Source: Streptacidiphilus sp. ASG 303 (GTDB lineage Bacteria > Actinomycetota > Actinomycetes > Streptomycetales > Streptomycetaceae). Taken from it: a DNA stretch of 64,000 bases. Positions 24,744 to 33,914 of this stretch are shown here, in pieces (the first letter of the stretch is position 1; each line of letters opens with the position of its first letter). Below the pieces are notes generated by a model. That model was not told the DNA's origin, did not search any database, and saw only the letters and a program-made list of their open reading frames with translations. The position numbers were made by a program, and so were the translations under genes. The stretch lies in assembly GCF_020991365.1 (NCBI RefSeq), contig NZ_JAJLRA010000004.1, forward strand, positions 1-64,000, written 5' to 3'.

Positions 24744-26264
24744 TCAGCGCCGCCGCGACGCCGGGACCCCGGCGGCCACCGGCGGCGCTGCGGCCCGCTC
24801 GGCCTCACGGCGCGCCGCCGCCGGCCGCAGCCGGACGACCATGGCCAGCCCCAGCAGCATCGGCGCGTACAGCCAGCAGAACGCCCAGCGGTAGGAGCCG
24901 GCGGTGTACGCGCCGCCGGGGCCGGCCGCCGCGTCCAGCAGCACCCCGATGCCCAGCAGGGTGACCGCCGTGGCCACGAAGCCGCCGACGTTGACGATGC
25001 CGGAGGCCGTCCCCAGCCGCTCCGGCGGGTTGGCCGGCCGGGCGTAGTCGAAGCCGACCAGGGACGCCGCGCCGTTGCTGCCCATGAAGGCGATCAGCAC
25101 GACGAGCAGCCACATCGGCGGCCGCCCCCCGGGCCAGGCGAGCACGGCGGCCCACAGGGCGCCGGTGCCGAGCACCACGGCGAGCACGATCGGGGTGCGG
25201 GCCCCCGGGCGGCGGGAGACGAGCTGCCCGAAGAGCAGGCCGCAGACCATGCTGCTGACGACCAGCAGGGTGAGCAGCCCGGCGGCGGTGGAGCGCGGCA
25301 GCCGCTGGCCCTCCACCAGGTACGGCATCCCCCACAGCAGGCCGAAGACGTTGCCGGGGAACTGCGTGGTGAAGTGCACCCACATGCCCAGCCGGGTGCC
25401 GGGCTCCCGCCAGGCCGCGCGGATCTGCGGCAGGACCGGCACCCGCACCCGGGGGGCGCGGCGCGCCAGGGGGTCGGCGGCGGTCCGGGGGCGGCCGCGC
25501 AGGCGGCGCGGCTGACCGGGGGCGTCCCGGAGGAGGGTCGCCACCAGGGCCAGGACCACGAGGCCGAGCAGGGCGGTGGAGGTGAAGGTGGCGGTCCAGC
25601 CGCGACTGTGCAGCACCCGGGAGAGGACGGCCGTGGAGACCAGGTTGCCGCTCAGGCCCACCATGCCGGTGATCTGGGCGACCATCGGGTTGCGGCGCGC
25701 GGGGAACCAGCGGGCGGCCAGCCGCAGCACGCTGACGAAGGTCATCGCGTCGCCGCAGCCCAGCACCGCCCGGCAGACCAGCGCCGGGGCGAAGGCGGAG
25801 CTCCAGGCGAAGCCGAGCTGGCCGGCCGTCAGCAGCACCACGCCGAAGGTGAGGACCCGCCGGGGGCCCAGCCGGTCGACCAGCAGGCCGACGGGTATCT
25901 GCATGGCCGCGTAGACCAGCACCTGCAGGATGGAGAAGGCGGACAGCGCGGAGGCGCCCACCCCGAAGCGGTCGGCCGCGTCGAGGCCGGCCACGCCCAG
26001 GCTGGTGCGGTGCACGACGGCGAGCGCGTAGACGCAGGCGCCGATCCCCCAGGCCAGCCAGGCGGCGCGGCCGCCGGGCGGCCCCCCGTCCGGCGCGGCC
26101 CCCGGGGGCGCGGGCGGGGAGGCGGACCGGGGCGGCGCCAGGGGCGCGGCCGTGGACGGCGCCGGCCGCGCGGCCGGGCGGGGAGCCGTGTGGGGGGACG
26201 ACGGCTGCGGGGCGGGGTCCGCCGGTGCGGACGCCTCGGCGGGACCGGGCACGCTCGCGGTCAC
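24744..26264 (-). CDS. MFS transporter
   Basis: The 506-residue protein has a Pro/Ala-rich cytoplasmic N-terminus (1-65) followed by about twelve transmembrane segments. The MFS loop signature GLLVDRLGPRRVLTFGVVLL lies between helices 2 and 3, and a related motif LFGQLVSRRPGAR in the second half. The GWTATFTSTALLG region resembles nitrate/sugar-acid porters, but the substrate is not clear. GTG 26264 is chosen because GAAGGAG lies 9 bp upstream; the frame is open to GTG 26294. It is followed on its 5' side by a GntR regulator gene in the same direction, so the two may be one regulatory unit. Confidence 0.88.
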   Translation of the reverse strand: MTASVPGPAEASAPADPAPQPSSPHTAPRPAARPAPSTAAPLAPPRSASPPAPPGAAPDGGPPGGRAAWLAWGIGACVYALAVVHRTSLGVAGLDAADRFGVGASALSAFSILQVLVYAAMQIPVGLLVDRLGPRRVLTFGVVLLTAGQLGFAWSSAFAPALVCRAVLGCGDAMTFVSVLRLAARWFPARRNPMVAQITGMVGLSGNLVSTAVLSRVLHSRGWTATFTSTALLGLVVLALVATLLRDAPGQPRRLRGRPRTAADPLARRAPRVRVPVLPQIRAAWREPGTRLGMWVHFTTQFPGNVFGLLWGMPYLVEGQRLPRSTAAGLLTLLVVSSMVCGLLFGQLVSRRPGARTPIVLAVVLGTGALWAAVLAWPGGRPPMWLLVVLIAFMGSNGAASLVGFDYARPANPPERLGTASGIVNVGGFVATAVTLLGIGVLLDAAAGPGGAYTAGSYRWAFCWLYAPMLLGLAMVVRLRPAAARREAERAAAPPVAAGVPASRRR

Positions 26265-26349
26265 GGTGGTGGGCTCCTTCGTCGGGGCGGGCACGGGTCC
26301 GGGGGCGGCCCCGGGGCGGCGGGTCGGGCCGGGGGCCGCCGGGGAGGCG

Positions 26350-27006
26350 TCAGGGGGCTTCGGGGGAGTCCGGTCCGCGGAGCAGGGTGCCGATCCGTCC
26401 GATGTGGACGCCCACCAGCCGCTCGGCCCCGTCGGCGTCGCCCTCGCGCAGGGCGCGGAGGATGCCGGCGTGGTCGGAGATGTTGAGCCGCACCCGCTCC
26501 GGCCGGACGTGCATCACCTGCACGCCCATCCGCAGCTGGCGGTCGCGCAGCCGGTCGTAGAGCTGCTCCAGGATGCGGTTCCCGGCGGCGGCGACCACGG
26601 CGTGGTGGAAGGCGCGGTCGGCCGCGGCGGCCCCCTCCAGGTCGCCGGCGTCCACGCAGGCCTCCTGTTCGGCGAGGAGCGCGGCGAGGCGGTCCAGCAG
26701 CCCCGGGGAGGCGGGCAGCACCCGGCGGACCGCGTGCCGCTCGACGAGGAGGCGGGTCTCCACCACGTCGGCGATCTCCTCCGCCGACACCGGCAGGACG
26801 AGCGCGCCCTTCTTGGGGTACAGGCGCAGCAGCCCCTCCGCCTCCAGCCGCAGCAGGGCCTCGCGGACGGGGGTACGGGAGACGCCGACCGCCTCGGCGA
26901 TCTCCCCCTCCACCAGCAGGGTGCCGCCGGGGAAGGTGCGGTCGAGGACGGAGCGCTTGACGTGGCGGTAGACGCGGTCGGCCGCGGGCGGGGTCCTGGC
27001 AGGCAT
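26350..27006 (-). CDS. GntR family regulator, FadR/FCD subfamily
   Basis: The 218-residue transcription factor has a winged-helix domain (about 8-75; GEIAEAVGVSRTPVREALLRLEAEGLL is the helix-turn-helix) and a C-terminal FCD ligand-binding helical domain. The FCD domain has the metal-binding D...H...H...H pattern (DRAFHHAVVAAAGN, ISDHAGILRAL and VGVHIGRI). FCD regulators sense small organic acids. The gene precedes the MFS gene by 85 bp on the same strand, suggesting that it controls transport of its ligand. A palindrome overlaps its start region, which is consistent with self-repression. Confidence 0.92.
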   Translation of the reverse strand: MPARTPPAADRVYRHVKRSVLDRTFPGGTLLVEGEIAEAVGVSRTPVREALLRLEAEGLLRLYPKKGALVLPVSAEEIADVVETRLLVERHAVRRVLPASPGLLDRLAALLAEQEACVDAGDLEGAAAADRAFHHAVVAAAGNRILEQLYDRLRDRQLRMGVQVMHVRPERVRLNISDHAGILRALREGDADGAERLVGVHIGRIGTLLRGPDSPEAP

Positions 27007-27008
27007 GA

Positions 27009-27027
27009 TGCATCCATCATAGATGCA
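27009..27027. promoter_or_regulatory. Putative GntR operator at the gntR start
   Basis: TGCATC (27009-27014) and GATGCA (27022-27027) form an inverted repeat with 7-bp spacing, ending 3 bp from the ATG of the regulator gene. It covers the place of the ribosome binding site or transcription start, so binding would block expression. FadR-subfamily operators are usually short palindromes of this size. Confidence 0.55.
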
Positions 27028-27042
27028 ACAGCGGACCCGGGG

Positions 27043-28317
27043 TCAGCCCCGCAGCACCCAGCGCACGGTGCGGGTCATCCGGCGGGCGCGGAACCCCTCG
27101 TCGCGGACCATGGCGGTGGTGTCCGTGACGGTCGCGGCGACCGCCGCCGCCCGGCCGCGCGGCAGCCGCAGCGCCGCCGTGTCCAGCCGGGTGCCGTCGC
27201 CCGGGGCCGGCCGCACCGGGCGGCCGTCCACCGTCCAGAGGACCCGCAGGCGGCGCCCGCCCGCCAGCGGGACCGGCCGCACGGCCAGGACGGGCCGCCC
27301 GGCCACCGCCCCGGCGGCGGGGCTCACCCCGTCGAGCAGGTCGACCCGGCGGTAGATCCCCTCGACGACCGCCTCCTGCGACGGCGGGTTGTACAGGCCG
27401 CCGAGGGTGCGCATCACCGAGTCCGGGGTCGGCCGGTACAGGCCGTTGGCGCCCGCGTACGCCCCCACCGTGCTGCCGTCCGGTGCCGTGGCGCCCAGCC
27501 ACCGCCACCACTTGGCGCGGTGGCGGAGCATGGCGTCCGCGCCCTCGGCGGACAGGTTGGGGTAGCCGGCGTCGGCGGGGGCCGCGTCGTACTCGTCGCC
27601 CAGGTCGCCGAGGGTGTGGCCCATCTCGTGCTGGATGATGCGGCCCGCGTCCGGGCTGCCGCCCGCCAGCGTGGTCACGCCGCTGCCGCCCGCGCCCCCG
27701 TAGCGGGCGGAGTTGGCCACCGCGATCACGAAGCGGGGACCGTGCCGCGGCCCGGCCAGCCGCTCGGCCGCCTGCTCGTCCACGCAGAGCAGCCGGGCGG
27801 TGCCGTCGCACCAGAAGTGCATCCCCAGCGGGGTCGGCAGACCGCGGCGGGGCGACCGCTGCTCGCGGATGCCGGAGACGGGTGAGGTGATCTCGACCCG
27901 CCTTATGTTGAAGAAGTGCTGGTAGGTGCGGAACGGCTCGATCTGCAGGAGCGCCCGCCAGGCCCGGTCGGACTCGGTGCGGAAGAGCGCCGCCTCCGCC
28001 GCGGTGAAGCCGTCACCCAGCAGCACGAGGGTGATCCGGTTGCGGGGGTCGCCGCTGCGCATGACCTCGGCGCCGGCGGCCGGGGCCGGCCCGGCGCGCC
28101 CGGGGCCGGCCGGGTCGGGCGGGGGGACCAGCCGGCCCGCGTCCGCGGCGGAGAGCGCCGGTCCGCGGTCCGCACCGGGGGCCCGCACCGGGGCCGAACC
28201 GGCGCCCAGCACGGGGGACGCCACGCACGCGGCCAGCACCAGGGCGGCGGGGACGCGGCGGCGGCGGGCCGCGCGGCGGAGTACCGCGGTGCGGCTGCGT
28301 GCTGCGCTGCGGGGCAT
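27043..28317 (-). CDS. Secreted M64 (IgA peptidase-like) metallopeptidase
   Basis: The 424-residue protein has a signal peptide with a long basic lead (RRAARRRRVPAALVLAACVASPVLG) and a Pro/Ala-rich linker (about 45-85). The M64 catalytic domain follows: ITLVLLGDGFTAAE, FFNIRRVEITSP, the zinc motif HEMGHTLGDLGDEY (two His, Glu base, downstream Asp/Glu) and a C-terminal beta domain. The family includes the Clostridium ramosum IgA peptidase, but Streptomyces members are general secreted proteases of unknown target. A lipobox-like LAAC occurs, but the following residues do not favour lipidation. ATG 28317 is the start. Confidence 0.9.
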   Translation of the reverse strand: MPRSAARSRTAVLRRAARRRRVPAALVLAACVASPVLGAGSAPVRAPGADRGPALSAADAGRLVPPPDPAGPGRAGPAPAAGAEVMRSGDPRNRITLVLLGDGFTAAEAALFRTESDRAWRALLQIEPFRTYQHFFNIRRVEITSPVSGIREQRSPRRGLPTPLGMHFWCDGTARLLCVDEQAAERLAGPRHGPRFVIAVANSARYGGAGGSGVTTLAGGSPDAGRIIQHEMGHTLGDLGDEYDAAPADAGYPNLSAEGADAMLRHRAKWWRWLGATAPDGSTVGAYAGANGLYRPTPDSVMRTLGGLYNPPSQEAVVEGIYRRVDLLDGVSPAAGAVAGRPVLAVRPVPLAGGRRLRVLWTVDGRPVRPAPGDGTRLDTAALRLPRGRAAAVAATVTDTTAMVRDEGFRARRMTRTVRWVLRG

Positions 28318-28538
28318 GGCCGGGTCCTCGCTGCCGGGTGGTCGACCTGCGAAGACGTACCCGGGGCGGTGCGGGGCGGCCCGCGCGGTCCGGGAAGGTC
28401 ACCGGATGGGAGCAAGGCGCAGCGGGCGGGACGCCGGGGCCGGGCACCGGGCCGGACAGGGGTCGGGCGCGGCCCGGGGCACCCGGCGGGACACCGCCCG
28501 GGACACCGTCCGGGGCACCCGGCGGGGCCGCGCACGGG

Positions 28539-28572
28539 CAGGGCCCCCGCCGCGGCTGCGGCGGGGGCCCTG
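28539..28572 (-). terminator. Terminator of the bkd operon
   Basis: A 15-bp perfect stem (28539-28553 with 28558-28572) with loop GGCT lies 20 bp past the stop of the leftward E2 gene. It closes the E1alpha-E1beta-E2 operon. The adjoining 28440-28535 region has imperfect GGCGGGACACC-type repeats. Confidence 0.85.
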
Positions 28573-28591
28573 CGGGCGGTGCTGCGGCGGG

Positions 28592-30082
28592 TCAGCCCCA
28601 GCTGATGAGGCGCTTGGGGCGCTCCAGGACCGCGGCGGTGTCGGCCAGGACCCTCGAGCCGAGCTCGCCGTCGACCAGCCGGTGGTCGAAGGAGAGGGCC
28701 AGCGTGGTGACCTGGCGCGGGACGACCTTGCCCTTGTGCACCCACGGCATCTCCCGGACCTGCCCGAAGGCGAGGATGGCGGCCTCGCCGGGGTTGAGGA
28801 TCGGGGTGCCGGTGTCGACGCCGAAGACGCCGACGTTGGTGATGGTGACCGTGCCGCCCTGCATGTCAGCGGGCGCCGTGCGGCCCTCGCGGGCGGTCTC
28901 CACCAGCGCCTGGAGGGCGGTGGCGAGCTCCGGGAGGGTCTTGGAGCCGGCGTCCTTGATGTTGGGCACGATCAGGCCGCGCGGGGTGGCGGCGGCGATG
29001 CCCAGGTTCACGCTGCCCTTGTAGACGATCTCCTGGTTGGGCTCGTCCCAGGCCGCGTTGACCTCCGGGTGGCGGCGGACCGCCGTGAGCAGCGCCTTGG
29101 CGACCAGCAGCAGCGGGGAGACCCGCACGCCCTGGCCCAGTTCGCCGGACTCCTTCAGCTCCCGCACCAGCCGCATCGTGCGGGTCACGTCGACCTGCAC
29201 GAACTCGGTGACGTGCGGGGCGCTGAACGCCGAGGCCACCATCGCCTGGGCGGTGGCCCGGCGGACGCCCTTGACCGGGACCCGGCGGTCGCCGGCCGCA
29301 CCGGCCTCCGCCGGTGCCTCCGCCGCCACGGCCCCGGCGGGGGCGGCCGCGGGGGCGGCGGGCCGCGTCGGGGCGGACGCGGCCGCCACGGCGGCGTGGA
29401 CGTCGTCGCGGGTGACGGTGCCGTTCGGGCCGGAGGGGACCACGGCGCGGAGGTCCACGCCCAGGTCCTTGGCCAGCTTGCGCACCGGGGGCTTGGCCAG
29501 CGGACGCGGCCCGGCCTGGACCGGCGCGGCCTGCACCGGCGCGGCGGGCGCCGGGGCCGGCTGGACCGGCGCGGCCTGCACCGGCGCGGCGGGCGCCGGG
29601 GCCGGCTGGACCGGCACGGCCGGGGCGGCCGGCGCGACCTGGACCGGCGCGGCCTGCACCGGCGCGGCCGCGGCCTTGCGGGGGCGGCGGCGGGCGGCGG
29701 CGGTGCGCGGGCCGTAGCCGACCAGCACCTCGCGCCGCTCGGGCTCGGCCTCCGCCTGGGCCTCGGCCGGTCCTGCGGGCGCGGCGGCCGGCGCCGGGGC
29801 CTGCGGGGCCGGGGCGGCGCCCTCCGTGGCGACCGCGATGATCGCGGTGCCCACGTCGACGGTCGTGCCCTCCTCGAAGAAGAGCTGCTGCACCACGCCG
29901 TCGTAGGGGATGGGCAGCTCGACCGCGGCCTTGGCGGTCTCGACCTCGCAGACGACCTGGCCGTCGGTGACGGTGTCGCCCGGCTGGACGTACCACTTGA
30001 GGATCTCGGCCTCGGTGAGCCCCTCGCCCACGTCGGGCATCCGGAACTCACGGACCTGCTGCTGCACGTCGGTGGCGGTCAT
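28592..30082 (-). CDS. bkdC: Branched-chain 2-oxoacid dehydrogenase E2 (acyltransferase)
   Basis: The 496-residue dihydrolipoyl acyltransferase is the core of the branched-chain 2-oxoacid dehydrogenase complex, which supplies branched starter units for fatty acids. In order it has a lipoyl domain (1-90; VCEVETAKAAVELPIPYDG with lipoyl Lys), a long Ala/Pro linker with PVQAAPVQ-type repeats, a peripheral-subunit-binding domain (VRKLAKDLGVDLRAVVPSGPNGTVTRDDV), a second linker, and the catalytic domain ending in SFDHRLVDG (His-Asp). GGAGGAG precedes ATG 30082. It is 17 bp from the E1beta stop. Confidence 0.93.
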   Translation of the reverse strand: MTATDVQQQVREFRMPDVGEGLTEAEILKWYVQPGDTVTDGQVVCEVETAKAAVELPIPYDGVVQQLFFEEGTTVDVGTAIIAVATEGAAPAPQAPAPAAAPAGPAEAQAEAEPERREVLVGYGPRTAAARRRPRKAAAAPVQAAPVQVAPAAPAVPVQPAPAPAAPVQAAPVQPAPAPAAPVQAAPVQAGPRPLAKPPVRKLAKDLGVDLRAVVPSGPNGTVTRDDVHAAVAAASAPTRPAAPAAAPAGAVAAEAPAEAGAAGDRRVPVKGVRRATAQAMVASAFSAPHVTEFVQVDVTRTMRLVRELKESGELGQGVRVSPLLLVAKALLTAVRRHPEVNAAWDEPNQEIVYKGSVNLGIAAATPRGLIVPNIKDAGSKTLPELATALQALVETAREGRTAPADMQGGTVTITNVGVFGVDTGTPILNPGEAAILAFGQVREMPWVHKGKVVPRQVTTLALSFDHRLVDGELGSRVLADTAAVLERPKRLISWG

Positions 30083-30099
30083 CGGTTCTCCTCCCCCGT

Positions 30100-31080
30100 T
30101 CAGAAGGCCAGGGAGCGGTCGACGGCGTCGAGCACCCGGTCCAGGTCCGGCAGGAAGGTCTCCTCGACGCGCGACGGCGGGTACGGCGCGAAGTAGCCGC
30201 CCACCCGCAGCACCGGGGCCTCCAGCGCGTAGAAGCAGCGCTCGGTGATCCGGGCGGCGAGCTCGGCGCCCATGCCCATGAAGACCGGCGCCTCGTGGAC
30301 GACCACGGCGCGGCCGGTGCGCTGCACCGAGGCGGTGACGGTGTCGAAGTCGAGCGGGGAGAGCGAGCGCAGGTCCACGACCTCCAGGCTGCGGCCGTCC
30401 TCCTCGGCCGCCGCGGCGGCGTCCAGGCAGACCTTGACCATCGGGCCGTAGGCGATGAGCGTCGCGTCGCGGCCCTCGCGGGCCACCCGGGCGTCGTGGA
30501 GGCGCGAGGGCGCCCCGGCGGCGTTCGGGTCGAGCTCGGCCTTGTCCCAGTAGCGCCGCTTGGGCTCCAGGAAGATCACCGGGTCGTCGCACCGCACGGC
30601 CTGCCGCAGCATCCAGTAGGCGTCGACCGGGTTGGAGGGGGTGACGACCTTCAGGCCCGCGGTGTGGGCGAAGTACGCCTCGTGGGACTCGCTGTGGTGC
30701 TCGACCGCGCCGATGCCGCCCGCGTACGGGATGCGGACGGTGACCGGCAGCTTGACGTGGCCGAGCGCACGGGCGTGCATCTTGGCCAGCTGCGAGACGA
30801 TCTGGTCGAACGCCGGGTAGACGAAGCCGTCGAACTGGATCTCCACCACGGGCCGGTAGCCGCGCAGCGCGAGGCCGATCGCGGTGCCGACGATGCCGGA
30901 CTCCGCGAGCGGGGTGTCGATCACCCGGTCCTCGCCGAAGTCCTTGTGCAGGCCGTCGGTGACCCGGAAGACGCCGCCGAGCCTGCCGACGTCCTCACCC
31001 ATGACGAGGGTCTTCGGGTCGGCCTCCAGCTCCTTGCGCAGCGCCTCGTTGAGTGCCTTGACCATCGTGAAGCTGCTCAT
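30100..31080 (-). CDS. bkdB: Branched-chain 2-oxoacid dehydrogenase E1 beta
   Basis: The 326-residue beta subunit of the thiamine-diphosphate-dependent E1 component has the transketolase pyrimidine domain (MGEDVGRLGGVFRVTDGL, DTPLAESGIVGTAIGLALRGYRPVVEIQF, with the Glu that activates ThDP). AGGIGAVEHHSESHEAYFAHTAGLKVV and a C-terminal domain follow (VVVHEAPVFMGMGAELAARI). The start ATG overlaps the E1alpha stop by one base (TGATG), so the two subunits are translationally coupled. Confidence 0.94.
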   Translation of the reverse strand: MSSFTMVKALNEALRKELEADPKTLVMGEDVGRLGGVFRVTDGLHKDFGEDRVIDTPLAESGIVGTAIGLALRGYRPVVEIQFDGFVYPAFDQIVSQLAKMHARALGHVKLPVTVRIPYAGGIGAVEHHSESHEAYFAHTAGLKVVTPSNPVDAYWMLRQAVRCDDPVIFLEPKRRYWDKAELDPNAAGAPSRLHDARVAREGRDATLIAYGPMVKVCLDAAAAAEEDGRSLEVVDLRSLSPLDFDTVTASVQRTGRAVVVHEAPVFMGMGAELAARITERCFYALEAPVLRVGGYFAPYPPSRVEETFLPDLDRVLDAVDRSLAF

Positions 31081-32246
31081 CAGCGGACCTCCCCGCCCTC
31101 GAAGGACGCCGCGTACGCCTCGTACTGCGCCCGCTCCTCGTCGACCAGCGCGTGGCCGTCGGCGTAGACGTGCTCGAAGATGGCGGCGGGGGACGGGTCC
31201 GGCATGGTCCGGACGCCCTCGCGCACCCGGCGGGCGAGCTGCTCGCTCTCCGCCTCGACGGAGTCGAGGAACTCCTGGTCGGCCCAGCCCTCGCGGACCA
31301 GGTGGGCCCGGAGCCGCTCGATGGGGTCCTTGAGCTTCCAGGCCTCCAGCTCCTCCGACATCCGGTAGCGGCTGGGGTCGTCGGAGGTGGTGTGGGCGCC
31401 CATGCGGTAGGTGAAGGCCTCCACCAGGACGGGCCCGTTGCCGCTGCGCGCGTGGTCCAGCGCCCACCGGGTCACCGCGAGGCACGCGAGGACGTCGTTG
31501 CCGTCGACCCGCACGCCGGGGAAGCCGAAGCCGGAGGCGCGGCGGTAGATCGGCACGCGGCTCTGCTTCTCGGTGGGCTCGGAGATGGCCCACTGGTTGT
31601 TCTGGCAGAAGAAGACGACCGGCGCGTTGTAGACCGAGGCGAAGGTGAAGGCCTCGTTGACGTCGCCCTGGCTGGAGGCGCCGTCGCCGAAGTACGCGAT
31701 GACCGCGTCGTCGGCGCCGTCCTTGGTGATGCCCATCGCGTAGCCGGTCGCGTGGAGCGTCTGCGAGCCGATCACGATGGTGTAGAGGTGGAAGTTCTTC
31801 TCGTTGGGGTCCCAGCCGCCGTGGTTCACGCCGCGGAACATGCCGAGCAGGTTGAGCGGGTCGACGCCCTTGCACCAGGCGACGCCGTGCTCGCGGTAGG
31901 TGGGGAAGGCGTAGTCGCCGGGCCGCATGGCGCGGCCGGAGCCGACCTGTGCGGCCTCCTGGCCGAGGAGGGACGCCCACAGGCCCAGCTCGCCCTGCCG
32001 CTGCAGGGCGGTGGCCTCGCCGTCGAAGCGGCGGACCAGCACCAGGTCGCGGTAGATCGCGCGCAGCTCCTCCGGGGTGGTCTCCAGGGAGAAGTCGGGG
32101 TGCTCGACCCGCTCGCCCTCGGGGGTCAGCAGCTGGACCAGCTCGGGCTGCGGCGGCGGCGCGACGCTGCCGGCGCGGGAGGGTACCCGCTTCCTGCGGG
32201 TGCCGGAGGCCTTCTTGGGCACTCCCGCCGTGCTGTCGACGGTCAC
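31080..32246 (-). CDS. bkdA: Branched-chain 2-oxoacid dehydrogenase E1 alpha
   Basis: The 388-residue alpha subunit has the thiamine-diphosphate/magnesium motif YFGDGASSQGDVNEAFTFAS...FFCQNNQWAIS, the conserved FPTYREHGVAW region, and the E1alpha loop YRMGAHTTSDDPSRYR that in animal homologues carries phosphorylation sites. It decarboxylates 2-oxoisovalerate, 2-oxoisocaproate and 2-oxo-3-methylvalerate. GTG 32246 is chosen because GAGGAG precedes it at 5 bp; GTG 32252 overlaps that signal. It is the first gene of the operon. Confidence 0.94.
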   Translation of the reverse strand: MTVDSTAGVPKKASGTRRKRVPSRAGSVAPPPQPELVQLLTPEGERVEHPDFSLETTPEELRAIYRDLVLVRRFDGEATALQRQGELGLWASLLGQEAAQVGSGRAMRPGDYAFPTYREHGVAWCKGVDPLNLLGMFRGVNHGGWDPNEKNFHLYTIVIGSQTLHATGYAMGITKDGADDAVIAYFGDGASSQGDVNEAFTFASVYNAPVVFFCQNNQWAISEPTEKQSRVPIYRRASGFGFPGVRVDGNDVLACLAVTRWALDHARSGNGPVLVEAFTYRMGAHTTSDDPSRYRMSEELEAWKLKDPIERLRAHLVREGWADQEFLDSVEAESEQLARRVREGVRTMPDPSPAAIFEHVYADGHALVDEERAQYEAYAASFEGGEVR

Positions 32247-32749
32247 GTTCACTCCTCGGTCTGTCCGGCCCCCGGGGTCGCCGGCAGCCGGTCCGACATC
32301 CTCCCGTGCGGCCGCCTCCTTCGGCGGGCCTCCTCGCGGGGTCCGCGCGGGGTGTGCGTGGACGTGCGAAGCGGGCGGCGGTCTGCGGTACCGCGGACGA
32401 CCCGCAGAGAACGTTACCCAGCGGACGCCCTCGGCGCGCCTGCGCTTGGACGTCCTAGTTGTTCCCTCGGTGCGGCGGCCCCGGGAGTCCCCTCCCGCGG
32501 CGCCCGCCGGTACACGTGCGCACGGTATCCGGGACAGCCCGGTCGGCGTAAGGGGTACGGGGAGGAAGTTCGGCGGCTCCGGCCGGGCGCGGGGCGCCCC
32601 GCCACCCCAAGTTATGTACATGACACAATAGGGGCGCCCGCACCGGCCCGCCCCGGCGGCGAGCGGGACCCGCCCGGGAAAGGACCTGACGCTCCATCAG
32701 TACGTCAAGCCACACCTGCCACACGGACCACGGCAGTACCATCGGTTGC
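32247..32749. other. Divergent promoter region bkd / phosphotransferase
   Basis: This 503-bp region carries the promoters of the bkd operon (left) and the phosphotransferase gene (right). Palindromes seen are GGACGTCC (32448-32455), flanked by TT and TAGTTGTT, and ATGTACAT (32614-32621), inside an AT-rich patch. Either may be an operator; no regulator gene is adjacent. Confidence 0.4.
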
Positions 32750-33850
32750 GTGATCAACGGTCAGCACGTTGACCGCCCCGTCCGGACCCGCCGCCTCCCC
32801 CGCCCCTCCCGGCCCGACCCGGGCCCGGACGCGGAGACGGCGGCCCCGGACGCCGCAGGCGCCGCCGCGGCCCTGCTCGCGCACCACGGCGCCGGCGAGC
32901 CCCTGGAGGTCTCCCCCGTGGCCGAGGGCCTGCTCAACCACGGGTACCGGGTCACGGCCACGACCGGCCGCTACTTCCTCAAGTGCTACGTCGACCCCGC
33001 CACCGCCACCCCCGGGGCGATCGCCGCCCAGCACCGCGCCACCGCCGCCCTGCACGCCCTCGGCCTGCCCACCGCGCCGCCCCTCGCCGCCCCGGGCGGC
33101 CGCACCTTCCACACCGTCGCCGGACGCCGCTACGCCCTCTTCCCCTGGGTCGAGGGCGGCCACCGCGCCGGGCACGAGCTCGACCGGGAGCAGTGCGCCG
33201 CCCTGGGCTCCCTGCTGGGCGCCGTCCACCTCGCGCTCGCCGGCATCCACCCGCCGGTGCGGCAGCCCGCGGAGCAGCCGACCGCCGACCCGGCCCGCAC
33301 CGAGGAGCTGATCGAGGAGCTGCTCGCCCGCACCGCGCGCCGCCCCCGCGACGGCATGGACGAACTGGCCCGGCAGCGGCTGCTGGAGCGCCGCGCCCTG
33401 CTCGGCGCGTACGCCCACCGCCGCCCGCGGCCCGGGGACGCCCCGCCGACCGGCTGGGTGCACGGCGACTTCCACCCGCTGAACCTCCTCTACCGGGGCA
33501 CGGAGCCGGCCGCGATCCTCGACTGGGACCGGCTCGGGCTGCGGCCCCGGGCCGAGGAGGCGGTGCGCGGGGCGACCCTCTTCTTCCACCACCCGCGGAC
33601 GGGGGCGCTGGACCTGGGCCGGGTCCGGAGGTTCTCCCGCGCCTACCGGGAGACGGGGGCCGCGGACGCCGCGCAGATGGCGGCGGCGGTGCACCGGGTG
33701 TGGTGGGAGCGGCTCAACGACTTCTGGATGCTGGAGTGGCGCTACCTGCGCGGCGACCGGCGGACGGACCCGCTCTTCCCGGCGGCCGCGGCGCAGATCG
33801 TCCAATGGTGCGAGGAGTACGAGCAGGTGATGGACGCGTACACCAACTGA
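32750..33850 (+). CDS. Phosphotransferase (APH/ChoK family kinase fold)
   Basis: The 366-residue protein has a phosphotransferase fold with a basic N-terminal tail. It has the nucleotide-binding lobe (VAEGLLNHGYRVTATTGRYFLKCY, Lys in the sheet), the hinge YALFPWVEGG, the catalytic loop WVHGDFHPLNLLY (Asp, Asn) and the metal motif ILDWDRLGLRP. Substrates of this superfamily range from aminoglycosides to choline, homoserine and thiamine. The general pattern here is of the housekeeping group, so a resistance role is not implied. The start is GTG 32750. Confidence 0.85.
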   Translation: MINGQHVDRPVRTRRLPRPSRPDPGPDAETAAPDAAGAAAALLAHHGAGEPLEVSPVAEGLLNHGYRVTATTGRYFLKCYVDPATATPGAIAAQHRATAALHALGLPTAPPLAAPGGRTFHTVAGRRYALFPWVEGGHRAGHELDREQCAALGSLLGAVHLALAGIHPPVRQPAEQPTADPARTEELIEELLARTARRPRDGMDELARQRLLERRALLGAYAHRRPRPGDAPPTGWVHGDFHPLNLLYRGTEPAAILDWDRLGLRPRAEEAVRGATLFFHHPRTGALDLGRVRRFSRAYRETGAADAAQMAAAVHRVWWERLNDFWMLEWRYLRGDRRTDPLFPAAAAQIVQWCEEYEQVMDAYTN

Positions 33851-33851
33851 C

Positions 33852-33878
33852 GGCACCCGCCGGGCGGCGGCGGGTGCC
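33852..33878. terminator. Shared convergent terminator
   Basis: A 10-bp perfect stem (33852-33861 with 33869-33878) lies just past the phosphotransferase stop and before the end of the leftward kinase gene. Confidence 0.65.
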
Positions 33879-33914
33879 GGGCCGGGGGCCGGGGGTCGGT
33901 GCGGGACGTCCGGG

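Noticed and set aside
32750-33850. Aminoglycoside resistance gene
   Set aside because: Only the general phosphotransferase fold motifs are present, the setting is core chromosome, and there are no transfer signs.
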